Shown: positions 32,058-43,898, counted from the first letter of the stretch. The stretch: 64,000 nucleotides of DNA from Sycon ciliatum (GCF_964019385.1 NW_027044571.1:29283-93282); one strand, 5' to 3'. A program made the numbers and translations. The notes: generated by a model not told the origin, from the sequence alone.

Positions 32058-32481
32058 ATGAGAATCATGTTTCTTGCCTTCCTGGGCCTGACCCTGCTTA
32101 TTAGCCTGCAGCACAGTCAGGGTGCTAGCGTGGATCGCCCTTCTCTCCGCACGGCACTCACTGGAGACTCCGATGGCGATTCCAAGCGACCCGCTACCTA
32201 CATGACTGTATACTACCGGTGGTGATGGCGAAGCTGATGAGGACGTCGACGACGACAGGCAGGCTGCTGACCAAGACAAGGAGGGTATTCCCCAAGACCA
32301 GCAGCGTTTGATTTTCGCCGGCACGCAGTTGGCAGACGGCCGAACCCTGAGTGACTACAACGTTCAGCAGGAGTCAACTATTCACTTGGTACTTCGTGTC
32401 CGTGGTGGAATGCAGAATTTCATCAACACTCTTTGTGCTGGCCCAGTACAGTACGTCGGTTCACGAATACCTTCTGTGTAA
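32058..32481 (+). pseudogene. signal peptide plus ubiquitin-like sequence, frameshifted
   Basis: The ATG at 32058 encodes [20 protein letters not shown], a strong signal peptide, then a polar segment ([12 protein letters not shown]). That frame stops at 32223. In the +1 frame, open from 32206, the sequence becomes unmistakably ubiquitin: [16 protein letters not shown], then [20 protein letters not shown] and RVRGG, followed by MQNFINTL, which resembles the start of a next ubiquitin unit (MQIFVKTL). The frame stops at 32479-32481. The half corresponding to ubiquitin 1-29 is barely recognisable and acidic. The residues at K48 and K63 are Thr and Gln; RGG is kept. It could be a pseudogene, a gene with one sequencing error between 32206 and 32222, or a diverged secreted ubiquitin-like protein. 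Confidence 0.6.
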
Positions 32482-34060
32482 TCCTTGCTTCGAGGATTGT
32501 TGCTTGGAGTTTTTTATTTTATTTTATTTTTCACAAAGAACACAAACCCGGCTCGAGACAAGAATCAATAGCAAGAAAGATTACAAAGTTGCGGGGAGAA
32601 CGAAGAAACGTCTAGAACACAGAAGTTGAGGGTTGACAGAACAAACAACTATTGATCGGGGCTGACTACTACTTGTACTGTTACATCTAGTACTCACTAG
32701 TGTAGCTGTGTGTGTGGGGCGTTGTGAACTCCTCCGACCAAAGATCTCGGTATCCTTGCACACAACGCGCAACGGGGGTTAAAAAGAAAGAAAGAAGAAA
32801 GAGTTAGGCCATCAGCTAGTATGCTAGTCTATGGTGTACACGTCGACAGCAGTTTGCTCGAGGAGGTACCGTACCTATTGCAATTGTGTTTTCTTGTTAT
32901 TTCACTAGGTTCTTTGATTATGGATTTGGAATCGCCTTCTCCATTGCTTTGCTTTGCATCCCTTTGCTGTTTAACTTCGGGTTCTTTCAAATAAAGGGCT
33001 TGGGTAGTACATGTACGTTGGTAGGACCACCAGCCTGACCAACCAACAGGTACGAGGTGATTTGGCTTTTTTTTAACATTTGGCATTTTTAACAAATGTG
33101 TAAAATTTGCTTTTCTTCTGGCTGTTTCTCTGCTCCGGATGGCTGTATCGAAACATGGGTGGTGGCAAATGAGAGCCAGTTTACCGTAGATCAACATTGA
33201 CCAGAAAATTTGGTCCCTGCCACGTCGGTATAACTAGTGGTGGGTGCTTTGCCATTTTGTGTAAAATAATTATGTCAAATGAGCCCCTGAATGGACGAGG
33301 AGGGCAGTGAATTGCTTCTGGAGGGCCTTTGGACGACGTCAGGCCGTCTTGCCATCACTAGAGACAGTAATGAAGAACAGTAGGTCACGGAATGCACTCT
33401 GTGAGAACGAAAACATGGCTGTGATGCTATGCTATCTATCCAATTCCACCGTATAACACAACCACTAGTTACAAATACAAAAACACGGCTTTCGCAGCAT
33501 ACAATGCAGTTCACTCCTCTGTTGACAGATTAATTTTCATCCACTAGCAATCCTTGAAGTGATATCTATCAACTTCAGAACATTGATGACCGAATATCCC
33601 AGTTTGTGATGCCATTTTACAAATTTGTTAAAAAATGACGCACCAATTATTTGAATCCTGAGAATACTATGAAAGTAGGACATGATTCAAGACACTTTCC
33701 AAAGTGGGATCATTCCCATTTTTGGACACAACGGGCATGAAGGATAGCACTCCCACTTGCAATAATTTATTTGGACGTAGCTTGCCTAGAAGGGACTGAA
33801 AAAAACCCATTTTATAACCATGTTAAAAAAGCCAAATCGCCTCGTACCCCTCCACATTATTTTTATTATTATTATTATTTGTGAAAAGAAGAAGGACACA
33901 ATGTTACGAGTTATGACTAACTGTCCACCAACGTAACCAGATCTTATACAGTCAGCGAGTGCGACAAAATGGCACAAAACTGACAAGGAGTACTGAGACA
34001 TTCGGCGACCTGACACCTAGCTCCAACACTTCTCCAAGGCGCAAACCAACAACCTTCCAA
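32482..34060. other. no recognisable gene
   Basis: AT-rich sequence with short runs (TTTTATTTTATTTT at 32513, ATT repeats at 33858). I see no gene, motif or repeat family that can be supported. Confidence 0.35.
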
Positions 34061-34084
34061 CTTGGAAGGCTCAGGTTTGGAAAC

Positions 34085-34435
34085 GTTATTATTTATGTAT
34101 TCATATTTTAATAGGGCAATCCCCACAGACTCAAGGTCTCCTTACGGGGTACCCTAAGAATTAAAGTAATGCATGGCGAAATAGGGATGGCGATGCAGCA
34201 GTGCGGATATCAGATGGAGCACTATTCCATCTGTCTGCAGCCAAATAAGAGAGAGAAAACAGACCGTAGCGTGAATAAACTCGGGGTAAAAGACCATTGG
34301 AGGAGTGAAGGCGGGTCCGACATTGCAAAGTATTAGCTGCTGAAGAGCGAAGTACAAAGAGGTCTCGAAGAAGGGCACTGGTCTGGCCTAGGACGCAACG
34401 GAAAGCAACTGAGTACAATTTTAAACTGAAGCGGA
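34085..34435 (-). mobile_element. LINE C-terminal fragment
   Basis: The minus frame reads LYSVAFRCVLGQTSALLRDL, then SRYGLFSLSYLAADRWNSAP and SDIRTAASPSLFRHALL, the familiar end of non-LTR retrotransposon ORF2 (RYG...W N..P.diR). About 90 residues remain. The 3' side ends in AT-rich sequence near 34085-34115. It abuts the PLE fragment at 34452. Confidence 0.5.
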
Positions 34436-34451
34436 CTGAAATTCTATCTGA

Positions 34452-34800
34452 AGCAGCCAAAGCAAAGCGACCTAGGCGGGGTAGACCACGTAAGAATGTG
34501 GATGCCACAAGCTTGTCACGGTCTGGGGCTAGAGTGGACTCCCTTTCAGCGGCTTCACCAGCTATGCCTATTTCAACATGGTGCAAGCTGATCCGGCTCG
34601 GAAAGGTGTCCCAAGGAGAAGGGGTAGACCGCCCAATCACACTAAACCCTCGACGGAGCAACCTTTGAAAACACAATCGCCTCCCGTAGTTCGGGTGTCA
34701 ACAACGACCCATAACAGCACATGTTACGAAGATCAGCTCATTCTGTTCATTGCCATTTTAAAATTGTTGTCACCTCGCCGCCTGTTCAAATTACATTGTG
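34452..34800 (+). mobile_element. PLE fragment (AT-hook linker)
   Basis: The plus frame reads EAAKAKRPRRGRPRKNVDAT, aligning with the QAAR..RPKRGRPRK linker of PLE copy D. A second RRRGRPP motif occurs about 50 codons on. The end near 34757-34790 (TTGTTGTCACCTCGCCGCCTG) resembles the PLE terminus. Confidence 0.45.
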
Positions 34801-35059
34801 TAGTTTGAGTTACCTTTGAAAATTATCATGTTCAACTGCCTTCTTAATCGTCATACTCATCCAACCGATTTCAACCTCACCCTGTGAATAATCAGCTCAT
34901 CTCTCCCGCAGCTCCACCTCTCCTTCCATCATGGCCGAACATCAACTATGCCTCAATATTTTTTAATTATTTTTGCAATGTCCATAGCCTGCGCAGTCAT
35001 GGCTGCTAAAATCCAGAGGTCATGACTTCGTAACATCAAGAGTCCATACGGATTCTTGG

Positions 35060-35510
35060 TAACATGCATATTCCGTGGCCGGCCGCCTTCCACACTCCCA
35101 ACAATACTGAGAACAGACCTCGCAACAAAGGGAATGAAGCTGCAGACGGATAAAGATCTCTCACACATCAGGGACCTGGCAGAGGACAGAGCAGTATGGC
35201 GGCAGCTTTTCCGCACCTGAGCCTGCAGAGGAATGCCCGGATTTGCCCAAACGGAACATGACATGATGTATGGTGAATTCAATGGACAATCTGATATATT
35301 TCTTCAATATCCTTTGCCTCCTGTTTCTTTTTTCCTGCCTTCGACCCCGCTGCTCTGTGACCCTTCCCTCGCTTTCTCTTGTCCTTACTGTCTTTTGACT
35401 TGTTGAGCGGCCTGAGCGAATGCTAGGGGTGGATGTGTATTATGTCGATTTGTTGATTTTTGTAGTAACACACCCTGATGCAAACGCGGAGAGGCAAATA
35501 ATAATAATAA
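35060..35510 (+). mobile_element. LINE 3' fragment (RGRPP...R..WR.L type)
   Basis: The plus frame reads FRGRPPSTLPTILRTDLATK, then DLAEDRAVWRQLFRT followed by a stop, matching the post-RT end of many LINE proteins. A ~280-bp AT-rich 3' UTR ends in (AAT)n at 35501-35514. Everything upstream is lost. Confidence 0.45.
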
Positions 35511-36049
35511 TAATGCATATTGTACATGTACGCGGAGTTTTGCGGACTACCCGTGAGGGCCGTCACTATCTCGTCCGCCCCCGGAACCTGCTTGATAAAG
35601 ACTGATTCACTCGCATCTTCTGCTACATGATCATTACTGTATCAGTGTGAGAAAAGGTTTGGAAGAAGGCGAGTTCGAGCATACAATAATGTATTGCCAT
35701 GATTTCTTCCCTGCTTTTCATTGAAAACACTATCTGCATGACTTCCTAACCCTTTACCATGCAGACCACCAGCACTGATCAGGTGAATTGTACACAATTG
35801 CGTAGCCTACATACTAGAACTGTGGTACAATCATGTAGTTATGCTCTTACCTCCGAAAGGATGCCAAATTGTACTCCAAAATTTCAACCACCAAATTATG
35901 CCAAACATTATGCTGGCATAATCCGCCGGTGCCTAGTCCTCGAAACAGGTCGAGAAAACACTCCAGTGGACGCCTTCCATTGTATGTAGGGATTTTCATT
36001 AAAAAGGCCTACGCCCACCAGACATGGAGCTTCCACTGTACCTCCCAAC

Positions 36050-36254
36050 TAGGGACCGGCGGATAATGCTCGAAAAGGTGGCAGATTCTGCTCGAAAAGC
36101 AGTGAAATTGGCAGAACCATACAAACCTTATGGCGGGCAATTCCTCGAATTCTGCTCCATTTCTTTATCCACATACCAAACATGCATGAAACGTACCAGA
36201 AAAAGTACCGAATTCTGCCAATTTTTCTGCCGGCAGAATCCGCCGGACCCTACT
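36050..36254. mobile_element. MITE of the TAGGG(T/A)CCGGCGGAT family
   Basis: Ends CTAGGGACCGGCGGATAAT and GAATCCGCCGGACCCTACT are inverted; ~205 bp. It truncates the gag remnant of the Ty3-like element that lies immediately downstream on the minus strand. Confidence 0.75.
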
Positions 36255-36255
36255 C

Positions 36256-36536
36256 CCAACCACCTCACACTGGTTGCGTCACCATCACCCTCATGCGCCC
36301 TGGCGATGCGCTCGTTCATCTTCTTGAGCTTTTCTTCAACCTCGGTGCGGAGCGCATCCTATTGCCGTCTGGCACTGCGCTCCTCACGCTCCTCGCACTG
36401 TCGGAGCCTCTGCTCCACGTATTCCACCAGCTTATCGCCTTCCAATCCATACCGAATTCCGTTGGCGATAAAGTAGGCTTCCAAATCCCATAGTTCCTGT
36501 GCCATGCTCGCTTCGTATCCTGGCGTGGTCGCCAAA
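36256..36536 (-). pseudogene. Ty3/gypsy-like gag N-terminus with stop
   Basis: Minus-strand leader TTTGGCGACCACGCCAGG follows the LTR end directly (primer-site position). An ATG then opens MAQELWDLEAYFIANGIRYG and a charged stretch (EYVEQRLRQCEEREERSARR), broken by TAG and resuming in frame (EVEEKLKKMNERIARAHEGD). The fragment ends at the MITE. Short coiled-coil-like gag starts of this kind are usual in Ty3-type elements. Confidence 0.5.
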
Positions 36537-36633
36537 TGTTATGAACCCTCTGATCCTCTAAAAGTGTCAGGAACGAACGACCGCACGGCACGAGGACAAC
36601 TATTGAATCTTAACGGTATATTTCACTCCGATC

Positions 36634-36685
<52 letters not shown>

Positions 36686-36769
36686 TAACACTTAGATGAC
36701 CGGTGCACCAGCGATTTATAGCATGCAAAAGACAGCGTATATCAGAAAAGCATTCAAGTACACATAACA
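36537..36769 (-). repeat. 233-bp LTR, Ty3/gypsy-like
   Basis: On the minus strand it begins TGTTATGTG and ends GGTTCATAACA, so its ends TGTTATG/CATAACA are inverted. It contains GCTATAAATCG (TATA-like) and an expanded (ATT)n tract at 36637-36682. It lies 7 bp from the end of PLE copy C. Confidence 0.6.
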
Positions 36770-36775
36770 TATAGG

Positions 36776-38066
36776 CGACGAGGAGACAATAACTTTATTG
36801 GCGATAAATAGTATAAGCGAAGCGGACATTACGAAATGATCAATGAGAATACATGTATGTTAAAATTGATGTTCCTAATCGATTTTCTTGAGACTATCAT
36901 CAGGGGAAAATCGTCTCACAATAGAAGCTATGCGGAGAAACAAACTACTTATACGTCTATAGGATAGTGGGAAGTATACAAGGTGAGGTGTGAAAATAAA
37001 CTAAAATGGGAGAGAAGACGAAAGAAAGAAAGAAGAAGTTGAGCACCTGAAAGCACGCGTCAAACAACATGTGCCACTGTACCTATTGTCAGATGCAGTC
37101 AGAGCCTAGCGACCAGGACGAGGCCGTCCCCGCAAACAGTTGCCTGTTGCACAATTATCTCAGAACCACACTATTCCAGTACCGGTTGAACCCTATACAA
37201 GTACACAGGTACGTGAGACTGCAGGAAATGTACAATGTAAGGGGATGGGAGGGGAGAAGGCCAGCGGAGAGTCAAACTCAGAAGTGGGAGGAGAGAATAG
37301 CTGAAGTACTCGTTTACTGTGCGAATTCAAATAAACCAAACAAACAGCAAAACTAGTCCACAACTCACGAGAATAAAGAGGACTGGAGTACAGAATTGAA
37401 CTTCTGAAGTACACAGCTGACGAGAATAAAGACAGGAGCACAGAAATGAACGGGAGGCAGTCTACGAAGTGGTGGTACCATCGGTGCATGCACCACGGTA
37501 CATTATCACAATATCGGCTTTGCAAAGTTCGTGGCTACTGAATACCATGCTATGGCCAAGTGTGTAGCAGTCTACAACGTGTAGGGAAGTGATCGTAGAT
37601 TTCGTGAACTTAAGGTATTAGAAGCTGTTTTCATCCGTAAACACAATCCTAATCTATGCATTCAGAAAGAAAATGTCACAAAACTGAGACTCTTTACCTC
37701 GCATTCACACACCTATTCATTCGCATACACTTACACCTCATAGTTCCTCACTCTATCACACTCACCTGCTTCCACGCCTTCATTTCACTCACCTTTTGTA
37801 GTAGCGCACACCGTTGGAAACTCTCACATCTTTTCTTCTTCTTTCTTTCGTCTTCTCTCCCACTTTAGTTTTTTTCACACCTCACCTTGTATACTTCCCA
37901 CTATCCTATAGACGTATAAGTAGTTTGTTTCTCCGCCTAGCTTCTACCAGTATTGTGAGACGATTTTTGCCTGATGATAGTCTCAAGAAAATAGGAACAT
38001 CAATTTTACCTACATGTATTCTCATTGATCATTTCGTAATGTCCGCATCGCTTATTCCGGTATTAT
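36776..38066 (+). mobile_element. Penelope-like element copy C, internally deleted
   Basis: Left arm 36776-37030 is inverted relative to 37690-38066. The middle keeps only the GIY-YIG end and AT-hook region (CACCTGAAAGCACGCGTCAA, CGAGGCCGTCCCCGCAAACAG) to about 37225, then unrelated sequence with a LINE tail-like AAATAAACCAAACAAAC, then the final coding stretch from 37585. Hammerhead motifs at 36872-36908 (minus) and 37967-38000 (plus) are both damaged: an extra C beside stem I in the first, stem III deleted in the second. The right arm is interrupted by the TTAA element. Confidence 0.65.
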
Positions 38067-38511
38067 TAAGGTGGCTCACGCCTATTTCAAAAAAATTAAC
38101 GATTGCTCTGAAAATTTGGTGGGCGGTTGCTCTTAGGTAGTGTATGCAAATGGCGAGTTAAAAAAACGGGGTCTCAATGCTAACTTTTGAGATATAGGCG
38201 ATGACAATTTCACTAAATTGTCAAATTTGTACAGGATTTGTGATGTATAGCGGACGGGTATTTCATCAAGAACCTGATTTACAATCTTCCTCATTTTTTG
38301 GTTATTGAATGGACTAACTGTGTACATGCCAATGAGAAAATAAAAAAACATATGCTTCAATGCTCAATTTCGCCATATAGGCGCAGAATGCCTTTTTGAT
38401 AAGTTAGCTTTGCTACATGTACATGCACACCTACATATCCCATGTACATGTCCATATACATCTACTCTTCTCTACTAGCCCACCCCAACCCTGCAATACA
38501 CATTGACACAA

Positions 38512-38587
38512 GTGTACACACACATACCACACACATACCACACACAAACACACACACGCATACATGCAAACACACACACGCATACAT

Positions 38588-38629
<42 letters not shown>

Positions 38630-38716
38630 GTCCTGTCGAGCCACTACCACTAGGGTCACGTGGGCCCGGAGGGGCAGCAGAGAGTGAGAAAGAGCACGCC
38701 ACCCGGTGGCGCTCCA

Positions 38717-38789
<73 letters not shown>

Positions 38790-38790
38790 C
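38512..38790. repeat. (CA)n microsatellite cluster
   Basis: Interrupted CA/CATA repeats at 38515-38590, pure CA at 38592-38626 and 38719-38786, then (CTA)n. Encoded poly His-Thr and Cys-Val frames are artefacts. Confidence 0.9.
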
Positions 38791-38855
38791 TACTACTGCT
38801 ACTGTAGCATGGTTGCCCAAGGGCCACACCATTCCGAAAGAAGCCGGAGTCATTA

Positions 38856-39300
38856 TCAGGAGCAGAAACGGAGATGACGACTCAGGTCACTCTCTCGACG
38901 GAACTGACGGCTGCAGCGAGAACAGCGGACACAATATGATGCTCTGTCAGACTTGGTTGCCCGATGGCCACGGTCGCACATGTGACGTCTGAAACCAGGC
39001 ACTGACTTGAATTGCCGATTGCATGTCAAACACAAGAGAGAAGCATGGACGCTGAGCGGAATAGATGATGCCGGCGCGGACACTTTCGATGGTTCCAGGG
39101 GCAAACAATGATGCACACACAGGCCACCACGAGAGTGAAACCACCTTCTGCATGTAGCACACTGCACAGCACCACGCTGATCCTGGATGGGGAGACTTTG
39201 CTCTGCGCCACATTTGTGCCTTGTTTGTCACCTGGCTGGCGAAACGACCGATGGCAGATAAGACAGTCCACCCGCCAGGCAGACCTATCCTGAGCAACCT
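38856..39300 (-). pseudogene. C2H2 zinc-finger tail of a LINE (fragment)
   Basis: The minus frame at 38856-39167 shows CATCRRWFHSRGGLCVHHC, CLTCNRQFKSVPGFRRHMC and CSRCSRQFRRESDLSRHLRFC, each a C2H2-type finger. An upstream frame gives LICHRSFRQPGDKQGTNVAQ. Wording and order match the LINE tails at 60835-61272 and 61822-62334, so this is a third copy of that tail rather than a host transcription factor. Confidence 0.6.
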
Positions 39301-39540
39301 CATACCAGGCCAGACAGACAGACACACACACACACACACACCCACCACACACACGCACAAACGTGCGTGTAAACAGTGACTAAACACACACACGCACACA
39401 CACACACACACAAGGCACACACAGGATCCCACGCCTGCAGACCATCGCTCCAATGAAGATAAGATTACTACTTTTTTTGTGTAAATATGTTTGAGATAGA
39501 GTGTCACTCTTAGATGTGACTGACGCCATCAACCAATGTC

Positions 39541-39640
39541 AAGGAAAAAAATTCACGGTTCGCGTCAGACTCGGCTACAGGCCGAGTTTTCCGCATCTGT
39601 ATGAACGCCATCATCCTTCAAGGATCAAGGCGCAGATGCA
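39541..39640. repeat. dispersed repeat, also at 53330-53435
   Basis: Shares AAAAAATTCACGGTTCGCGT, AGACTCGG, GGCCGAGTTTTCCGCATC and GGATCAAGGCGCAGATGCA with 53330-53435. Nature unknown; it could be an element end. Confidence 0.5.
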
Positions 39641-39659
39641 AGGAAAGAATGTGTTCAAT

Positions 39660-40017
39660 CTTCTTCTGCACACGTAGAAATAGGTTTGGGCATTTTCGAT
39701 GATTTAGAATGTACGTCGCGTGAATATGACAATGTGACAGAGGCAGCCACAATTTACTGATTACTGTGCATTGATCTAGCTATACACACTGCAAGTGCAC
39801 TGTAAATATTGTGTTACATGCACGTAGTTGTGAAGGGAGACAGTATACATGTACATTCACCAATGACACACCTGTCAGACAGCAGGTTAGGGCTAGTCAA
39901 AGTTATGAAGGCACAATATACGATACGAAGGCATAATTTTGCGATGTACTTGAGTTTGTGAATATGTAGTGGACTTTGTGTTCACACATACTCTACCAAA
40001 TTGCCATGCACACCATT

Positions 40018-40087
<70 letters not shown>

Positions 40088-40850
40088 AGCCTGGGGAGCA
40101 TGATTGCTGTCAGCCAGTGTTGCTTTCAAATGCTTATTCTCGTCAGGAGTGATGTGAAACACATACTGGTAAATCAATCTCTAAAAAATGCATCCTAAAT
40201 AAAACGCTCAAGCACTGAGTCTAGTCAGAGTGATAAGACAATAAATTGAAGGAATTTCTCAACAAAAACTCAGTGTACCGCTGTGATCAAGCCGTGGCAA
40301 TAACTATAGTAGAGTTCTTGGTGGACAGCGATTACCATAAAGAAATGGTGAGATACTACAGTAGTACCCTCTACTGACACAATGCAACCACGTTGTCCAG
40401 CACATGTTCGAATCAAAAATACTTTCGTACATTCGTGACCATTTCAATATATTCAAGGGCGACCTCCACAATCCACTGGCTTCAGAGTCGATTGATCATT
40501 ATAGAACGGCCATTCTTGACAAAATAGTCAGACAAATTTTGCGAAGGATGGCGTTCTACTGTGGAATGGACTCGCCAAGTCACTTGAACCAATTCAACGA
40601 AAATTCAAAATACTCAGGTTTTACATATTCACGTACCCGTCTGTGCCGTCCCCCATTCCTTCCAAGACATCCACATAGACTCCAACGCTTTGATTCTACT
40701 CTTTTTCCGAAGCCGACCATGGGCATGGGCAGTGCCTGCTGGAAGGGACATCCCAACACTTCTCTGACAGGTGACAATTTCCACAAGTAAAAAATGCACC
40801 TCAAAAAAAGTAGCCAAGTGAAGGAGTGACAAAAAAAGAAGAAAAAAGCT
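39660..40850. other. no recognisable gene; one (CA)n tract
   Basis: Interior of the TTAA element. Contains a 65-bp CA tract (40021-40084); open frames here resemble nothing I know. Confidence 0.35.
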
Positions 40851-41369
40851 CACACTCTAGACTCGAGTACGAGAGTTTCGTACTCAGGCCATCTGCTCGA
40901 GCTGGACCCTTCGAAACTGGAGGGCGCTACAAGCTCGCTAAGCCAACTCCGCATGCACTTTTCTCGAACGTAGGATGCGCGAGAACCTGCGCAGAAGACG
41001 AGTTTAGAAATAGGCGCGAGCCACCTTAATACACACAATAACATGACATGACAGCGTATAGAGTATATCGCACATACCGCATAATTATAATTGTATACCA
41101 TGCAGTAAACATCAGCGGTACGGCGGACTCGAGAAACAACAGTGCAACGAATACAATGCCATCAGCGAGAAGGCCTTTCACACTTGAGGACTTGTGCTTT
41201 GTGACAGTGAGAGACGACCTCAGATCGAGATCCCTACCATTTGCAGAAATCCTGAAAACACGTGGTAAGAAGTTATTTTGCCGCTCTACATCCTCTGCTT
41301 GCGCTGTCTTCTTCTCCTGAGGTTGCGTGGAGACAAATGGTTGGCCACAATAATCTTTTCTGATAGCAC

Positions 41370-42269
41370 TTGGCTGTAGGCCTTGCATTACAATCGTCCA
41401 CGACGAACTGCATTCCACGTACCGTCGTTCATCAAGAGTTTGCGGACGATATCGTTCTCGAGGCCTCTGGGAGTCAAGCAGTGGTGTGCACCTCTCTAAG
41501 CACCGCCGTCACCAACCTGTCAACTTGGCTTGAGGACCGTGGCCTTAAGCTGAACCAGACGAAGACTCAGGTCTTGCATATAACACCTCGTGGTGGGCAG
41601 CAGAATGCAGAACCGCTCCAGATCCGTTGCGACGGGAAACTGCTAACAATTGTGTCACAGGCTCGCTACCTTGGTGTTATTGTTGATAATGACCTCTCCT
41701 GGGATGGCCACGTCGATCACACCATTCGCCAAGTTCGACGCTCCATTGGTGCGCTATGGCGCTCACGTCAAAGCTTGACAGTCTCCTCGAAGAAGCCATT
41801 TTATCATGCAATGATCATGTCCAGACTAACATACGCGTCCAATGCAATCTATCCGTCTCTGATGGCCAGAAACATGGACGCCCTCACTCGAATGACGAAA
41901 GCTGCAATCCGTGCCTTCTTTGGCTTTCCGCCGTGGACTTCCACTGCAGGGCTCTGCGAGAGACTCTGTCTTCCTACCCTCGAGGACGCCCTGGCAGCGA
42001 AAATCCCAATATTCGTTCGCCGCTGCATTCATGGCCGTTCAAGTGTCCTGTTTAGGAATTACTACGCCAGAACACAGAGTGATCGCACCCGTGGAGCTGA
42101 CCAAAACCTATTGCAGGTAGATCTACCCTTCTGGCCCGGTCCTTCTGGTCGAGGTACGATCCAGTTCATTGGTGCCATTCTCTGGAACAAGACACCGCCC
42201 ATGATGCGCTGTGAACCTTGTCACGCTCATTTCTGTGCTCTCTCGAAAGCGTCCAAGTATTCAAAATAG
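41370..42269 (+). pseudogene. LINE ORF2 C-terminal part (RT end onward)
   Basis: Starts just before the catalytic block (VHQEFADDIVLEASG) and continues through LNQTKTQVLHITP, YLGVIVDNDLSWDGHVDHTI and LPFWPGPSGRGTIQFIGAIL to a stop. 5'-truncated, so the fingers and palm start of the RT are missing, but the rest is open. Shares its C-terminus with the fragment at 13376. A 3' UTR follows, ending in (AAAT)n at about 42543-42562. Confidence 0.7.
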
Positions 42270-42794
42270 GTCACTTTTTTTATCTGTTCACCAATGGTCA
42301 ATCCTTCGGTCAGTTACGTTTTCGGTTTTCAACAGGGTTCTTTTTCCCGCAGATCTATCTGTAACCTATTCAGTAACTGACCTTCGGTGACTTCTTTCAC
42401 TTGTGATTTTTTTCTCCTCCCCTCCCCATTACTATTATTTCTCCTTTATTCACTTCTTTCGAAGGCGATAAGCCAGACCCACCGGGAAATATTTCCATGG
42501 GTGGGACAGCAAAAAGAAAGTGAAAAAACAAACAAAAATACAAGTAAATAAATAAATAAAACCTAAGAACCAAAGGGACAAGAAATAGTAGAAGGAAGAG
42601 GAAGAAAGGAAAGAAACTCAATCCGAAGTCCAACATCAAAACAATAATAAAGAATTTGCAGCGACAGGCAAAATACATCAACCAATGAAGGGAGTAACAA
42701 AGGAAATATCAGTCTTTATCAGTCGTTATTCAAGTCTCTTAGCTATTGAACATGCAAACGCAGCAGAGGTGCATCTACATGTTAAGGATAGTTC

Positions 42795-43140
42795 TTAGTA
42801 TTCTTGTATAGCCTCCTGTTGTACAATAGCCAGGTCTCCTCCCTGCACAGTCCGAAGGCATTGAGGAGTCTCCCTCACCAAGCCTCCCAGGGCACCGACA
42901 ACCACAGGGACCACGTCAACCTGGGTGAGGGACCAAATCCTCGAAATCTCCCGCTTCAAATCATAATATTTCGAGCGCTTTTCAGCCATTTTCTTATTGA
43001 TGTTGTTCTCACCAGGAACGCTGATGTCTATAATGTAGGCGATGCGCTCCTTGTCATCAACAAGGAGCAGATCGGGCCTGTTTGCTGATAGTTTCAGGTC
43101 AGTTGGGACCGAATACTCCCAGTAGAGGCGATACTGATCA
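42795..43140 (-). pseudogene. C-terminal domain of an R2/NeSL-like LINE
   Basis: The minus frame reads KLSANRPDLLLVDDKERIAY, IIDISVPGENNINKKMAEKR, SKYYDLKREISRIW and VVPVVVGALGGLVRETP. This RPD...ID.(A/S)VP...EK..KY..L..E...W pattern is widespread at the C-terminus of non-LTR elements, and I take it to be the restriction-like endonuclease region. The 5' end stops at an (ATT)n tract (43143-43162). Confidence 0.5.
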
Positions 43141-43162
43141 CTCTTTATTATTATTATTATTA

Positions 43163-43330
43163 AATTTGTCATGTCGCTCGCATGTATAAAAGAAGGCGCC
43201 ATCGCCTGTTTGTGTTGCGACTTTAAATAAAACTCAACAACAACAACAACTGTACGTGCTTCACCAGGAAAGTAAGACACGCGCTGCTGAGCACTCAACT
43301 CGACTTCGTCCTGCGTCCATGAGAAATTCT
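43163..43330 (+). promoter_or_regulatory. possible solo LTR or retroelement promoter
   Basis: Contains TGTATAAAAGAAGG (TATA-like), 20-25 bp later GGCGCCATCGCC, and AAATAAAACTC (polyadenylation-like) followed by (CAA)n. The spacing resembles a compact LTR. Ends are not defined. Confidence 0.25.
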
Positions 43331-43374
43331 AGTTCTTTTCGAGCCTGTCCATGTGTACAGCACAGTTTAATATA

Positions 43375-43898
43375 CAGGTGAAATCCTGATAATTCGAACC
43401 TCAAAATGCCAGGGAAAAATTTCTAATTATTCGGACATTCTAATTATCCAAACATGAACCCACAACACAATAATTATGTATGTCAAAATGCTCTCACGGT
43501 CACGCAGATTTGCGCTATAGACCTAAGACACAAATTTTACGGACACTGAACTGACCGGCACAGCCTGCTCGTGCAAACTGAACTGACCGGCACGGCCTGC
43601 TCGTGCAAACTGAACTAACCAGTACAGTGAACAACTGTACAGTGAACTTCGAATTACACTTTGCTAACTCCGAATTATCACCAATTAATTATTTATCAGC
43701 ACAAATCCCACACATTTTCTATGCAAGTCACTTAGTGGAATCTGTGGGACTCCCAATTTACCGGACATGTCCAGTTCGAGGTTCGAATTATCAGAATTTT
43801 TTTATGTGGGAATCGTATTGATAGAAATCGGTCCTGGAAAAACTTCTAATTAAGCGGTATGTTCGAATTAAGCCATATTCGAATTATCAGGATTCCTG
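43375..43898. mobile_element. 524-bp pogo-like MITE, TIR CAGG..ATCCTGATAATTCGAA
   Basis: Inverted ends with TA at 43373-43374 and 43899-43900. The interior has repeated GAATTATC.GA units and a 38-bp direct duplication (AACTGAACTGACCGGCA / CAGCCTGCTCGTGC) at 43546-43620. No transposase. Confidence 0.7.

Larger units (their letters stand above)
38070..41025. mobile_element. ~2.96-kb TTAA-flanked TIR element
   Basis: Ends GGTGGCTC(A/G)CGCCTATTTC are inverted and sit between TTAA at 38066-38069 and TTAA at 41026-41029. The TTAA duplication resembles piggyBac insertion, but the terminal GG is not the usual piggyBac CC start and no transposase is seen. It contains a LINE zinc-finger fragment and CA microsatellites, so it may be a composite. 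It interrupts PLE copy C. Confidence 0.5.

Noticed and set aside
38070..41025. Clear piggyBac assignment for the TTAA-flanked element
   Set aside because: Only the TTAA flanks fit; terminal bases are GG and no DDD transposase is visible.
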